Shown piece by piece: positions 35,132 through 44,647 of a stretch of 64,000 bases of DNA; positions within the stretch are counted from its first letter, which is position 1; each line of letters begins with the position of its first letter. Below the pieces are notes generated by a model. It had not been told where the DNA came from. It ran no database searches and was given only the letters and a program-made list of their open reading frames with translations. The position numbers were made by a program, and so were the translations under genes. Source of the DNA: JANQOH01 sp965201115 (GTDB taxonomy: Bacteria; Pseudomonadota; Alphaproteobacteria; UBA7887); NCBI GenBank assembly GCA_965201115.1, contig OZ241745.1, forward strand, positions 3,472,001 through 3,536,000. The letters run 5' to 3'.

Positions 35132-36373
35132 CGTCTGTACCGGAATGCTTGCCCCCGCCGCAAGCGCCAGGCCGAAAACCGCCCCTGGCTGCGTTACGTC
35201 TCCGCGCTCGACGACCGCGTCCGCCCCGACCATCGCCGCTGGCACGGCGTTCTGTTGCGCGTCGGCGACCCGTGGTGGCGAACGCACTTCCCGCCCAACG
35301 GATGGGGCTGCCGCTGCATCGTCGAGCAGCTCTCCGACGACGACCTCGAGCGCCGCGGATACGCCCCCTTGCCCGATAACGTCCGCCCCGCCGAGGAAGG
35401 CATAACCCGCCCCTGGCATAACGACCGCACCGGAGAGACGATCCAGGTCCCCGTCGGCATCGACCCCGGCTGGGCGCACAACGCCGGCCTTGTCGACCCC
35501 GTGGCCGGCGCCCGCGCCGTCTTGCGCGGCAAGCTCGCCGCCGCGCCCCCCGCCCAGCGCGCCGCCCTCCTCGACACGTGGGAAGACTACGTAGCCGAGG
35601 GCCGCGCGGCCCGCGACGAAATCGAGCGCGGCATATCCGAAACCCCCGGAACCGTCGAGCACGCCAACGCCTTCCGCGCCGGCCTCCGCAAGATGCTCCG
35701 CGAGCGCCGCGCCGCCGGCGAACTCGACGCCGAAATCGGCCCCTTCCGCGAGGCGCCGCCCAGCGACCCCCGCCGGAAAAAAGCCTCGCCGGGCGTTTAC
35801 ATCGAGCACCGCGACGACCAGCGCCTTGCCGAGGCCGTCCGAACCGCCAGCCGCGAATTCCCCCGCTCGTGGGTCGAAGCCGGAAACCGCCGGGTCCAGC
35901 TATACGCGCGCGCCGCCCCGCCAAGGCGCGGCGGAGCATACTACGGCCCCGATCACGATAGCGTTCGCGGCGTCCGGAAGCCGATCGGAACCGGCGCGGT
36001 GTACGCGTCGCCGCAAGAGCACGACGTAGTCCTGCACGAGTACGCCCACCACTTGCAGGCCGCCATGCCGGGCCTCGACGCCCGATTCCAAGCCTTCCAC
36101 CGAGCCCGAACCGCCGACGACCCGCAAATCCGGCTCAAGCGCTACCGAAGAGCGAAGGGACGCCCCGATCAATACGTCGATGAGTACGTCGGCCGTGAAT
36201 ACGGCGAGAGCGCCCAAGCGCTGGAGGTGATGACGATGGCCTGCGAATTGCTTCTTGCCGCCCCGACCGACGTCGGCGGCAAGCCGTCCGACTACGTCCG
36301 CATGCTCAACGTCGACCCGGAGATGGCGGAGCTCGCTATCGGCCTGCTGATGCGGTACGACCCCGAGCCATGA
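35132..36373 (+). pseudogene. Mu gpF-like head morphogenesis protein with HEYAHH domain, 5' truncated
   Basis: The frame has no credible start; homology begins at about 35162 with RPWLRYVSALDDRVRPDHRR, runs through WHGVLLRVGDPWWRTHFPPN and GWGCRCIVEQLSDDDLERRG, the hallmark of Mu gpF/SPP1 gp7-type minor head proteins. The N-terminal half is lost at a dispersed-repeat end (complement of the GCATTCAGGTACAGAC tail). After a helical linker, residues around 36020-36060 read HDVVLHEYAHHLQAAMPG, an HExxH zincin-type motif, followed by EYGESAQALEVMTMACELL with a possible third-ligand Glu. Probably a phage remnant; a TTG at 35255 could start a 372-residue protein keeping the metallopeptidase-like part. 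Confidence 0.7.
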
Positions 36374-36717
36374 CCGTCCACCGCATCATGGCCCCCGACT
36401 GGAAGGCCGGCTGGCAGCTCCGCGCCGTCGAGTGGGACGACGACGCCGGAACCGTCGCCGGCGACCACAGCGCCGTGCCCTACCTCGCCAAAGACCTCGC
36501 CGCCCCCACGCCGCTCGAGATCCAACCCGTGCGCGTCATGCCCGCTTGGAACCTCGAGGACCCGGCCCACGACCCCGCCGACTTCCTCGCCCTCGCACTC
36601 TACGACCACGACATCGGCAGCGTGTTCCGGAGCCGCGTCCAACTCCCCGAGTCCCTCCGCGGCGTCGAGCCGACCCCGCCCCCGCCCGGCGACACCCCGC
36701 CCGGCGTCGTCAACTGA
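36370..36717 (+). CDS. Uncharacterised small protein after the gpF-like remnant
   Basis: A 115-residue acidic, Pro-rich protein whose ATG overlaps the upstream stop (ATGA). It contains DWKAGWQLRAVEWDDDAGTV and VMPAWNLEDPAHDPADFLAL and ends in a PTPPPPGDTPPG tail. I do not recognise a family. The overlap and the strong terminator just downstream suggest a phage-derived operon end. Codon use is as GC-rich as its neighbours. Confidence 0.55.
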   Translation: MTVHRIMAPDWKAGWQLRAVEWDDDAGTVAGDHSAVPYLAKDLAAPTPLEIQPVRVMPAWNLEDPAHDPADFLALALYDHDIGSVFRSRVQLPESLRGVEPTPPPPGDTPPGVVN

Positions 36718-36755
36718 GCGCCCTCGCGGCGCCCCCCTTGCAGCCCCTTTGCCCC

Positions 36756-36788
36756 GCCCGTGTAGCCCCCCTGCACGGGCCGTTTTTT
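36756..36788 (+). terminator. Rho-independent terminator after the phage-derived genes
   Basis: Stem GCCCGTG (36756-36762) pairs with CACGGGC (36774-36780) around an 11-base loop, followed by CCG and T6 (36783-36788). The gap to 36955 is C-rich and holds no gene. Confidence 0.65.
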
Positions 36789-36955
36789 ACCCCCCTGAGG
36801 CCCCCCTCGCCCCCCTCTCGGGCCCCGTTTGCCCACGACTTATGTCCGCGCCCCCACCGCGCCCGACACCCTCGAACGCGCCGAATTTTTCCCGCCTTTT
36901 CCCACTTTTTCCCGCCCTTTCCCGCCTCCCCCGACTTCTGACCGCCTACAGCCGC

Positions 36956-37015
36956 GTGGAAAGGCGCGGGCGGGGACGCCCGCAGTCCCGGGCAGTCCGC
37001 GCCTTCGGCGCGAGC
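36956..37015. repeat. Dispersed palindromic repeat, forward
   Basis: GGCGCGGGCGGGGACGCCCG, then CAGTCCCGGGCAGTCCGCGC and CTTCGGCGCG. The terminal hairpin is the CGCGCCTTCGGCGCG variant also seen at 60208-60266. Confidence 0.65.
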
Positions 37016-37057
37016 GGCCGAAACATCCACGCGGGCGCGCAGGCGCTCCCCGGGGCG

Positions 37058-37780
37058 TTACGCCGGCGCGGCGGCGCGGCAGATGGCGAGGAAATCTTCC
37101 GCCGACAGGCTGGCGCCGCCGACCAGCGCGCCGTTCACCTCGCCGGCGCCGAGTAGCGCGCGCGCATTGGCGGGCTTCACCGAACCGCCGTAGAGAAGGC
37201 GCGTTCGCGGCAGGCGGCTCCGAAGATACGCGTGGACCTCCGCGACCTCTTCCGGCGCCGGCGTTGTCCCCGCGCCGATGGCCCAGACGGGTTCGTAGGC
37301 CACGACCAGCGCTGCGCCCGCGCCGGGCGGCAGCGACCCGGCGATTTGCGCGCCCACCGACTCAAGGGCGCGCCCGGCGGCGCGCTCCGCCGCGGTCTCG
37401 CCCACGCACACGATGGGCGCGAGGCCCGCCGCCAGCGCCGCCTCCGCCTTCGCGCGCACGATATCGTCGGTCTCGCCGCGGTCCGCGCGGCGCTCCGAAT
37501 GCCCGACAATGACATAGGCGCAGCCGAGATCGGCGAGCATCGGCGCGGCAATATCGCCGGTATGCGCGCCGGAGGGCGCGGCGGCGCAATCCTGCCCGCC
37601 GAGCGCCACGGGCGACCCCGCCAGCGCTTCGGCCGCCGGCGCGAGCAGCGTCGCCGGCGGGCACAGCAGCGCCTCGAACGGCGCGTCGGCCCCCACGCCG
37701 CGCGCGACCGCGGCGGCGCGCGCCGCGCCGTCGGCACGCAGGCCGTTCATCTTCCAGTTGCCCGCAATCAGGGGCCGCAT
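37058..37780 (-). CDS. tpiA: Triosephosphate isomerase
   Basis: A 240-residue TIM barrel interconverting dihydroxyacetone phosphate and glyceraldehyde-3-phosphate. IAGNWKMNGL carries the catalytic Lys, YVIVGHSERR the His, AYEPVWAIGAGTTP the Glu and loop 6, and LLYGGSVKPANA the phosphate site. Normal length. In relatives it lies next to secG and is divergent from ppiD; the second holds here. Confidence 0.97.
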   Translation of the reverse strand: MRPLIAGNWKMNGLRADGAARAAAVARGVGADAPFEALLCPPATLLAPAAEALAGSPVALGGQDCAAAPSGAHTGDIAAPMLADLGCAYVIVGHSERRADRGETDDIVRAKAEAALAAGLAPIVCVGETAAERAAGRALESVGAQIAGSLPPGAGAALVVAYEPVWAIGAGTTPAPEEVAEVHAYLRSRLPRTRLLYGGSVKPANARALLGAGEVNGALVGGASLSAEDFLAICRAAAPA

Positions 37781-37932
37781 GGCGCCGCTCGCATTCGCCC
37801 GCTCCGGCCCTCATGGTATCGCATATCCGGCGCCGGCGCGCGGCGCTTTCGTTCCGGCCGGTTGCCGCGCGGGCCGGCGGCTCTTATGGTGCGGCTTGTT
37901 TCGTATTCGAGACCGCCGGAGGCGCCGCGCGC

Positions 37933-39819
37933 ATGTTGGGATCGATTCGCAAGCGGACCGGAAGCCTTTTGGTCAAGGGGCTTTTGGGCCTGCTCGTCGT
38001 CAGTTTCGCCTTGTGGGGCATCGGCGATATCTTTCAGGGGCCGCGCGACCGGGCGGTCGCGACGGTTGGCGGCGCCGGCATTTCGGCGTCGGCGCTCCAG
38101 GTGGAATACACGCGCGCGGTCGAGAATCTGCGCCGCGAGTTCGGCATGGACGCCGAACAGGCGCGCGCGCTCGGCGCGCTCGAAAACGCGCTCGAGCGGC
38201 TCATCGACCGCGAGGCGGTGCGCCAGGAGGCCGACGCCATCGGCATCGGCGCGCCCGATTCGGAAGTGCTGCGCGCCATCGAGAACGACTCCGCGTTCCA
38301 TAACGTCGCCGGCCGGTTCGACCGCGCGGTCTATAACACCGTGCTTTATCGCAACAGTTTCACCGCGCCGGCCTACGAAGCCGCGGTGCGCGAAGACGTC
38401 CGCAGCGCCCAGCTTGTCGAGACGCTGGCGGTGGGGGCGCACGCGCCGCGCGCCGCGGCGCTCCGCCTGCTGCGCCACGAACGCCAGGAGCGGGCCGCGC
38501 AGGCGCTCACCTTGTTCGCCTCCGACGAAACCGCGCCCGACCCCGCCGAATCCGATCTTCTCGCATGGTTCTCCGAACGCCGGGCCGAATACACGGCGCC
38601 GGAATACCGGCGCGTCTCCTTCGTCGCCATGCGCCCGGGCGATTTCCTCGACCGGGTGGATGCGTCGGACGAAGAACTGCGCGAAGACTACGAATACCGC
38701 ATCGCCGAGTTCGTCACGCCGACGCGCCGCGCGCTCGACCAGCTCGTGTTCCCGACCCGCGACGAAGCGGACGCCGCCTTCGAACGCGCGCGGGCGGGCG
38801 AGGATTTCCACGCCCTGGGCGCCGCGCTGCTCGGCCTCTCGGCAAGCGACATGGACCTCGGCGTCCTCACGGAAGACGAAATGGCTTCCGAAGCGCTCGG
38901 CGCCGCCGCCTTCGGGACTCCGGTCGGCGACGCCGCCGCGCCGGTCGAGACGCCGTTCGGCTGGACCCTGCTGCGCGTGCGCGGCGAAACCCCCGGCGAA
39001 ACCCGGACGTTCGAAGACGCGGTCGAGACGCTGCGACTCGAGCGCAAGATCGTCCTCGCGCAGGACGTCGCCGCCGACCTGGGCGACGAGTTCGAGGACG
39101 CGCGCGCCGGCGGCGCGACGCTGGAGGAAGCCGCGCGGGCGGTCGGCGCGGCGCCGGAGACCGTCGGCCCTGTCGACCGCCGGGGCCGCCCCGCGCCCGG
39201 CGCCGCCGAGGCCGCGCCGCCCGCCATCGCCGAGTTTCTCGAACGCGCCTTCGCCGCCGCCGAGGGCGTGGAAAGCCCCCTCTACGACGCCGACGACGGA
39301 ACCTATTACGCGCTCCGGGTCGATTCGATCGCGCCGCCCGCCGAGAAACCGCTCGACACGGTGCGCGGCGAGGCGCTGGCGGACTGGAAAGAGGAATGGC
39401 GGCGAACCCGCGCCGCCGACCGGGCCGCCATCATCGCCGACCGCCTGCGCGCGGGCGAAACGCCGGAAGAGGTCGCCGCCGATACCGGCGCGGCGCTGTT
39501 CGCCACCCCGCCGTTCCGCCGCTCCTCCGCGGCCGCCGGAGAAAACCTGGGAACGGCGTTCGTCGCCGCCGCGTTCGCCCTGCCCCCCGATGGCGTGAGC
39601 GACCCCATCGCCGAAGGCGACCGCGTACACGTCGCGAAACTCGCCGCCATCGTCGATATCGACGAAGACGCCATCGACGAAAACGAACTGGAGCGCATCG
39701 CCGGCCAGCTGATTTCCGGTCAGATCGGCGACATCCTGAAGGCCTATCTCGACCGGCTTCGGCGCGAGCGCGGCGTCGCGATCGACGCCGGCGCCGTTGC
39801 CCGCTTTTTCGAGAACTGA
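37933..39819 (+). CDS. ppiD: PpiD-like membrane-anchored peptidyl-prolyl isomerase/chaperone
   Basis: A 628-residue protein with one N-terminal membrane helix (about 13-32, LLVKGLLGLLVVSFALWGIG) and a large periplasmic part. The GIGDIFQG motif and the SurA_N-like segment (LENALERLIDREAVRQEADA) are typical. A parvulin-type domain (about 270-370) reads RALDQLVFPTRDEADAAFER and VETPFGWTLLRV. It assists folding of exported proteins leaving Sec. ATG 37933 was chosen over longer in-frame starts because it places the helix near the N-terminus. trpE follows after 4 bases. Confidence 0.9.
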   Translation: MLGSIRKRTGSLLVKGLLGLLVVSFALWGIGDIFQGPRDRAVATVGGAGISASALQVEYTRAVENLRREFGMDAEQARALGALENALERLIDREAVRQEADAIGIGAPDSEVLRAIENDSAFHNVAGRFDRAVYNTVLYRNSFTAPAYEAAVREDVRSAQLVETLAVGAHAPRAAALRLLRHERQERAAQALTLFASDETAPDPAESDLLAWFSERRAEYTAPEYRRVSFVAMRPGDFLDRVDASDEELREDYEYRIAEFVTPTRRALDQLVFPTRDEADAAFERARAGEDFHALGAALLGLSASDMDLGVLTEDEMASEALGAAAFGTPVGDAAAPVETPFGWTLLRVRGETPGETRTFEDAVETLRLERKIVLAQDVAADLGDEFEDARAGGATLEEAARAVGAAPETVGPVDRRGRPAPGAAEAAPPAIAEFLERAFAAAEGVESPLYDADDGTYYALRVDSIAPPAEKPLDTVRGEALADWKEEWRRTRAADRAAIIADRLRAGETPEEVAADTGAALFATPPFRRSSAAAGENLGTAFVAAAFALPPDGVSDPIAEGDRVHVAKLAAIVDIDEDAIDENELERIAGQLISGQIGDILKAYLDRLRRERGVAIDAGAVARFFEN

Positions 39820-39823
39820 CCGC

Positions 39824-41347
39824 GTGCGGGTTTTCCCCGATCCGGCGTCGTTCGCGAAACTGTACGAAGACGGGCGCGCGCAGGTCGTCTGGACGCGGCT
39901 GGTCGGCGACCTCGAAACGCCCGTGTCGGCGATGCTCAAACTCGCCGGCGGGCGCGCCAACGCGTTCCTGCTCGAGTCCGTGGAAGGCGGGGCGGCGCGC
40001 GGGCGCTACTCGTTTATCGGGCTGAAGCCCGATCTGATATGGCGCTGCTTCGGCGACCGCGCCGAGATCGCCCGCCGCGCGCTGCGCGACCCGGAAGCGT
40101 TCGAACCCTGCCCCGGCGGCGCGCTGGACTCGTTCCGCGCGCTCGAGGCCGAGTCGCGGATCGTCCTGCCGGAAAAGCTGCCGCCGATGTCCGCCGGCCT
40201 GGTGGGCTACATGAGCTACGACATGGCGCGCCTGATCGAGCGCCTTCCCGGAGCGAATCCCGATACGCTCGGCGTTCCCGACGGCCTGTTTCTGCGCCCC
40301 ACCGTCATGGCCGTGTTCGACTCGGTGGAGGACACGATCTCGGTCGTTACCCCCGCGCGGCCGGAGCCGGACACGGGCGCGCCGGCGGCATACGACGCGG
40401 CCGCGGCGCGGCTCGCGGAAACCGTCGCCGACCTCGACCGCAACCCGCCGGCGGCGCGGCGCTTTTTCCCCGAACCCGGCGCGCCCGCCGCGGACCCGCC
40501 GGAACCGGTCTCGAATGTCGGGCGCGAGCGCTACCACGAGATGGTGCGCCGCGCGAAAGACTACATCGCCGCCGGCGACGCCTTTCAGATCGTGCCTTCG
40601 CAGCGGTTTCGCGTTCCCTTCGCGCTCCCGCCCTTTGCGCTTTATCGCGCGTTGCGGCGGCTCAACCCCTCGCCTTTCCTGTTTTTCCTCGATTTCGGCG
40701 CGTTCGCCGTGGTGGGCTCAAGCCCCGAAATCCTCGTGCGCCTGCGCGACGGCGTCGTGACGATCCGCCCCATCGCGGGAACGCGCCCGCGCGGCCGCGA
40801 CCGGGCGGAAGACGCCGCCCTCGCCGCCGACATGCTCGCCGACCCCAAGGAGCGCGCCGAGCATCTCATGCTGCTCGATCTCGGACGCAACGATGTCGGG
40901 CGCGTCGCGCGCATCGGCACGGTCGAGGTCACGGAAAACATGACCGTGGAGTATTACAGCCACGTCATGCATCTGGTCTCCAATGTGGAAGGGGCGCTGG
41001 CGGACGGCCGCGACGCCATCGACGCCTTGTTCGCGGGCTTCCCCGCCGGCACGGTGACCGGCGCGCCGAAAGTGCGCGCGATGGAGATCATCGACGAACT
41101 GGAAAACGAGAAACGCGGCGTCTATGCGGGCTGCGTGGGCTATTTCGCCGCCAACGGAAGCATGGACACCTGCATCGCCCTGCGCACCGCCGTGGTGAAG
41201 GACGGCGCGATGTACGTCCAGGCGGGCGGCGGCGTGGTTGCCGACAGCGACCCGGAGTTCGAATACCGCGAGAGCTGCAACAAGGCCCGCGCCCTGCTCC
41301 GCGCCGCCGAAGAGGCCGTCCGCTTCGCGGCCGGCCGCGGCGGATAG
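39824..41347 (+). CDS. trpE: Anthranilate synthase component I
   Basis: A 507-residue enzyme making anthranilate from chorismate in tryptophan synthesis. It has LLESVEGGAARGRYSFIGL at the N-terminus (tryptophan feedback region LLES), then GDAFQIVPSQRF, SPFLFFLDFGAFAVVGSSPE, PIAGTRPRGR, LLDLGRNDVGRVA, FPAGTVTGAPKVRAMEII and VQAGGGVVADSDPE. GTG 39824 is the likely start, 4 bases after ppiD. The usual trpGDC partners do not follow; a restriction-modification array starts 33 bases later and may depend on read-through from here. Confidence 0.93.
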   Translation: MRVFPDPASFAKLYEDGRAQVVWTRLVGDLETPVSAMLKLAGGRANAFLLESVEGGAARGRYSFIGLKPDLIWRCFGDRAEIARRALRDPEAFEPCPGGALDSFRALEAESRIVLPEKLPPMSAGLVGYMSYDMARLIERLPGANPDTLGVPDGLFLRPTVMAVFDSVEDTISVVTPARPEPDTGAPAAYDAAAARLAETVADLDRNPPAARRFFPEPGAPAADPPEPVSNVGRERYHEMVRRAKDYIAAGDAFQIVPSQRFRVPFALPPFALYRALRRLNPSPFLFFLDFGAFAVVGSSPEILVRLRDGVVTIRPIAGTRPRGRDRAEDAALAADMLADPKERAEHLMLLDLGRNDVGRVARIGTVEVTENMTVEYYSHVMHLVSNVEGALADGRDAIDALFAGFPAGTVTGAPKVRAMEIIDELENEKRGVYAGCVGYFAANGSMDTCIALRTAVVKDGAMYVQAGGGVVADSDPEFEYRESCNKARALLRAAEEAVRFAAGRGG

Positions 41348-41380
41348 CGCGCGCCGCGGCCGTCCGCGGCAGGCCGGACG

Positions 41381-44300
41381 ATGACCGTCGGCGCGGCCCT
41401 GCGCGCCTTCGCGGACGCGGTGGCGGCCAAGGCGTCGCTGCCCGCGGCGGGCGAGGCCGAGGAACGGCTTCGCGCGCCTTTCGAGGCCCTGATGGCGGCG
41501 GCGGGCGCCGCCTTGGGTCACGACGTCGCCTGCGTCGGGGAGACGCGCCTCCCCGACCGCATGGGCAAGCCCGATTTCGCCATCCATCGGGGCGGGCTGC
41601 TTGCCGGCTACGCCGAGCTCAAGGCCCCCGGCGCGGGCGCCGACGCGCGGCGCTTCAAGGGCCGCAACCTGAGCCAGTTCAAGCGCTTCTCCGGCGTTCC
41701 CAACATGCTCTACGGCGATGGCAACGAATGGGCGCTATACCGCGGCGGCGTGCGCGCCGGCGCCGTCGTCCGTCTCGCCGGCGATATCGCCGCCGACGGC
41801 GCCCGCGCGGCATCGGAAGCCGACGCCGCCGCCTTCGCGCGCCTGTTGCAAGACTTCCTGCTGTGGGAGCCCGTTCTGCCCCGGGGCCGCGAAGGCCGGA
41901 TGGATCTTGCGGGCTTCGCCGCCATGCTCGCCCCGCTCTGCCGGATGTTGCGCGACGATGTAAAGGACGCGCTCGCCGCCCCCGCCTCGCCGCTGGTTGT
42001 CCTCGCCAGGGATTGGCGCAAGCTGCTGTTCCCGGAGGCGGACGACGCCCAATTCGCCGATTCATATGCGCAAACCGTAACCTTTGCGCTTCTCCTGGGC
42101 CGCGGCGAGGGCGCCGATCCCTTTACGCTCGACAGCGCCCAGACGGCGCTGGCGGCGCACCACGGCCTGCTGTCGCGCGCCCTCCAAATCCTCACCGACC
42201 CCCAGGCCAGCGGCGAGCTGACCGTCTCGCTCGATCTGTTGCTGCGCACGATCTCCGCCGTCCCTACCGCCGCCTTCTCCGGCGCGGACGACCCTTGGCT
42301 CTATTTCTACGAGGATTTTCTTGCCGCTTACGACAGCGGTCTGCGCCGGGGCGTCGGCGTCTATTACACGCCCGTCGAGGTCGTCCGCGCCCAGGTGCGC
42401 CTCATCGACGCCCTGCTTGCCGAGCGCCTCGGCAAGCCGTTGGGCTTTGCCGACCCCGGCGTCGTTACCCTCGACCCCGCCGCCGGAACCGGAACGTATC
42501 TGCTCGGCGTTATCGAGCACGCCCTGGGGCGCGTCGAAGATGAACAGGGACCCGGCGCGGTTGCCGGCGCCGCGGCGGAACTCGCCCGCAATCTCTACGG
42601 TTTCGAGTTTCTCGTCGGCCCTTACGCGGTATGCGACCTGCGCATCGGGCGCGCCCTCGCCGACCGCGGCGCGGCGCTGCCGCCCGGCGGCGCGCGCATC
42701 TATCTGACCCATACATTGGAAAGCCCCCGCGCCGAACCGCCCGAATTGCCGCTTTTCCTGCGGCCCATCGCCGAACAGCGCGCCCGCGCGCTGGACGTCA
42801 AGAGCGCCGCCCGCGTTCTCGTCTGCCTCGGCAACCCGCCATACGGTCGTCATGAGGCGGCCCGCGCCGACAACAGGGAACGAACCGGCTCTTGGGTCCG
42901 CCACGGCGGCGACGGCGCCGAGCCTCCCGTCATGGAGGATTTTCTCGAACCCGTGCGCGCCGCCGGGCATGGCGTCCGCGCCAAGAACATCTACAACTAC
43001 TATATCTATTTCTGGCGCTGGGCGCTGTGGAAGGTATTCGAACACGAAACAGCGGCCGGGCCGGGCGTCGTCAGCTTCATAACCGCGTCGAGCTGGCTCG
43101 ACGGCGACGCCTTCCTGGGCATGCGCGCGCACATGCGCCGCCTGTGCGACGAGATATGGATACTCGATCTCGGCGGCGAGGGGCGCGGCCCGCGCAAGAC
43201 CGAAAACGTGTTCGCCATACAAACGCCGGTCGCCATCGCCATTACCGTGCGGGCCGGCGCACAAACGGAAACGCCGGCGCGCGTGCGTTACGCGGCGTTC
43301 GAGGGAACCCGCGACGACAAACTCGCCGCGCTCGACTCCATCGAAGGGTTCTCCTCGGTAAAGTGGCGCGACTGCCCCACAGGCTGGCGCGCCCCGTTTC
43401 GCCCCGCCGGCGCCGGCCCGTATTTCGGGTGGCCGTCGCTCGCCGATCTCATGCCGTGGCAACACACAGGCGCGCAGCTCAAGCGCACATGGCCCATAGG
43501 GTCCGACGAAGACCTCCTGCGGCGGCGCTGGCGCGCCCTTCTTTCCGCGCGCGACCGAACGGAAGCCTTCAAGGAAACCAGGGATCGGAGCATCGCGTCG
43601 GCGCCGCGGCCGCTTTTCGCGACCGCCGACGCCGCGGCGCCCATCGCCGCGCTCGACCGCGACGCCCCGCCGCCGCGCATCGAACGCTATGCCTACCGTT
43701 CTTTCGACCGCCAGTGGGTATTCGCCGACACGCGACTCGGCGATTATCTGCGTCCCGATCTGTGGCGCGCCCACGGCGACCGCCAATTGTATCTCACCAG
43801 CCTGCTGACCGGCGCCATCGGCGACGGGCCGGCGCTCGCCGCTTGCGCGCTCGTCCCGGACCTTCACCATTTCGGCGGCGCGGGCGGAAAGGACATTATC
43901 CCGCTCTTCCGAACGCGCGACGCTGCCGAGGCCAACATCGCGCCGGGCCTGCTCGATACGTTGGCCCGCGCATACGGCCGCCGCGTCGCGCCGGAAGATT
44001 TCCTTGCCTACGTCTATGGCGCGCTCGCGCATCCCGCCTTCACGGCCCGGTTCGCCGGCGAATTGGCGTCGCGCCAGCTCCGCGTTCCCCTCACCGGGGA
44101 CTCGGCGCTGTTCGAGAAGGTACGGACCGTCGGCGCGCGTCTGCTTTGGCTTCATACTTACGGGGACCGCTTCGCGCCGCCCGGCGCGCGCGCCGGCGCC
44201 GGGTATCGGGGCGAGGCGCGATGCATAAAGGCCGTTCCCGCAAGCGCCGAAGGCTACCCCGAATCCTTCCGATACGACGGCGCGGCGCGCACCCTGCGCG

Positions 44301-44647
44301 TCGGCGGCGGCGCCTTTGCGCCCGTCCAGCCCGAGGTCTTCGAATTCCAGGTTTCCGGTCTGAAGGTCGTGCGCTCCTGGTTGCGCTACCGCATGAAGGC
44401 CGGCGCCGGGAGACGCTCCTCTCCCCTCGACCGCATCCGCCCCGAACGCTGGACGGCCACATACACGACCGAGTTCCTGGAACTGCTCTGGGTGTTGGAA
44501 GCCACCGTCGCGCTCTACCCCGAACAGGCCCGTCTCCTCGAATCCATTGTCGCCGGCCCGTGCTTCGCGAGCGGGGACTTGCCCCGACCCGACGACGCCA
44601 TGCGCCGGCCCCCGAAACCGCGGGCGCGCGCGGAAATCCTGCGATGA
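41381..44647 (+). CDS. Single-chain restriction-modification protein (type ISP/IIG-like), copy A
   Basis: A 1,088-residue protein. N-terminal nuclease domain: GKPDFAIHRGG...GYAELKAPG gives PD (64-65) and ExK (79-81) of a PD-(D/E)XK fold. Then a gamma-type N6-adenine methyltransferase: VGVYYTPVEVVRAQVRL, LDPAAGTGTYLLG (about 364, SAM site) and VCLGNPPYGRHEA (about 485, catalytic NPPY). The C-terminal ~500 residues (PWQHTGAQLKRTWPI, FDRQWVFADTRLGDYLRPDL) match the specificity region of type ISP enzymes. No helicase domain is present, unlike LlaGI/LlaBIII. It would methylate one strand of a target and cut unmodified DNA. It is coupled to copy B by overlapping ATGA. Confidence 0.85.
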   Translation: MTVGAALRAFADAVAAKASLPAAGEAEERLRAPFEALMAAAGAALGHDVACVGETRLPDRMGKPDFAIHRGGLLAGYAELKAPGAGADARRFKGRNLSQFKRFSGVPNMLYGDGNEWALYRGGVRAGAVVRLAGDIAADGARAASEADAAAFARLLQDFLLWEPVLPRGREGRMDLAGFAAMLAPLCRMLRDDVKDALAAPASPLVVLARDWRKLLFPEADDAQFADSYAQTVTFALLLGRGEGADPFTLDSAQTALAAHHGLLSRALQILTDPQASGELTVSLDLLLRTISAVPTAAFSGADDPWLYFYEDFLAAYDSGLRRGVGVYYTPVEVVRAQVRLIDALLAERLGKPLGFADPGVVTLDPAAGTGTYLLGVIEHALGRVEDEQGPGAVAGAAAELARNLYGFEFLVGPYAVCDLRIGRALADRGAALPPGGARIYLTHTLESPRAEPPELPLFLRPIAEQRARALDVKSAARVLVCLGNPPYGRHEAARADNRERTGSWVRHGGDGAEPPVMEDFLEPVRAAGHGVRAKNIYNYYIYFWRWALWKVFEHETAAGPGVVSFITASSWLDGDAFLGMRAHMRRLCDEIWILDLGGEGRGPRKTENVFAIQTPVAIAITVRAGAQTETPARVRYAAFEGTRDDKLAALDSIEGFSSVKWRDCPTGWRAPFRPAGAGPYFGWPSLADLMPWQHTGAQLKRTWPIGSDEDLLRRRWRALLSARDRTEAFKETRDRSIASAPRPLFATADAAAPIAALDRDAPPPRIERYAYRSFDRQWVFADTRLGDYLRPDLWRAHGDRQLYLTSLLTGAIGDGPALAACALVPDLHHFGGAGGKDIIPLFRTRDAAEANIAPGLLDTLARAYGRRVAPEDFLAYVYGALAHPAFTARFAGELASRQLRVPLTGDSALFEKVRTVGARLLWLHTYGDRFAPPGARAGAGYRGEARCIKAVPASAEGYPESFRYDGAARTLRVGGGAFAPVQPEVFEFQVSGLKVVRSWLRYRMKAGAGRRSSPLDRIRPERWTATYTTEFLELLWVLEATVALYPEQARLLESIVAGPCFASGDLPRPDDAMRRPPKPRARAEILR

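Noticed and set aside
36720..36955. C-rich stretch with several CCCCCC runs, considered as an array or RNA gene
   Set aside because: No regular period or conserved unit; apart from one terminator hairpin it is low-complexity sequence.
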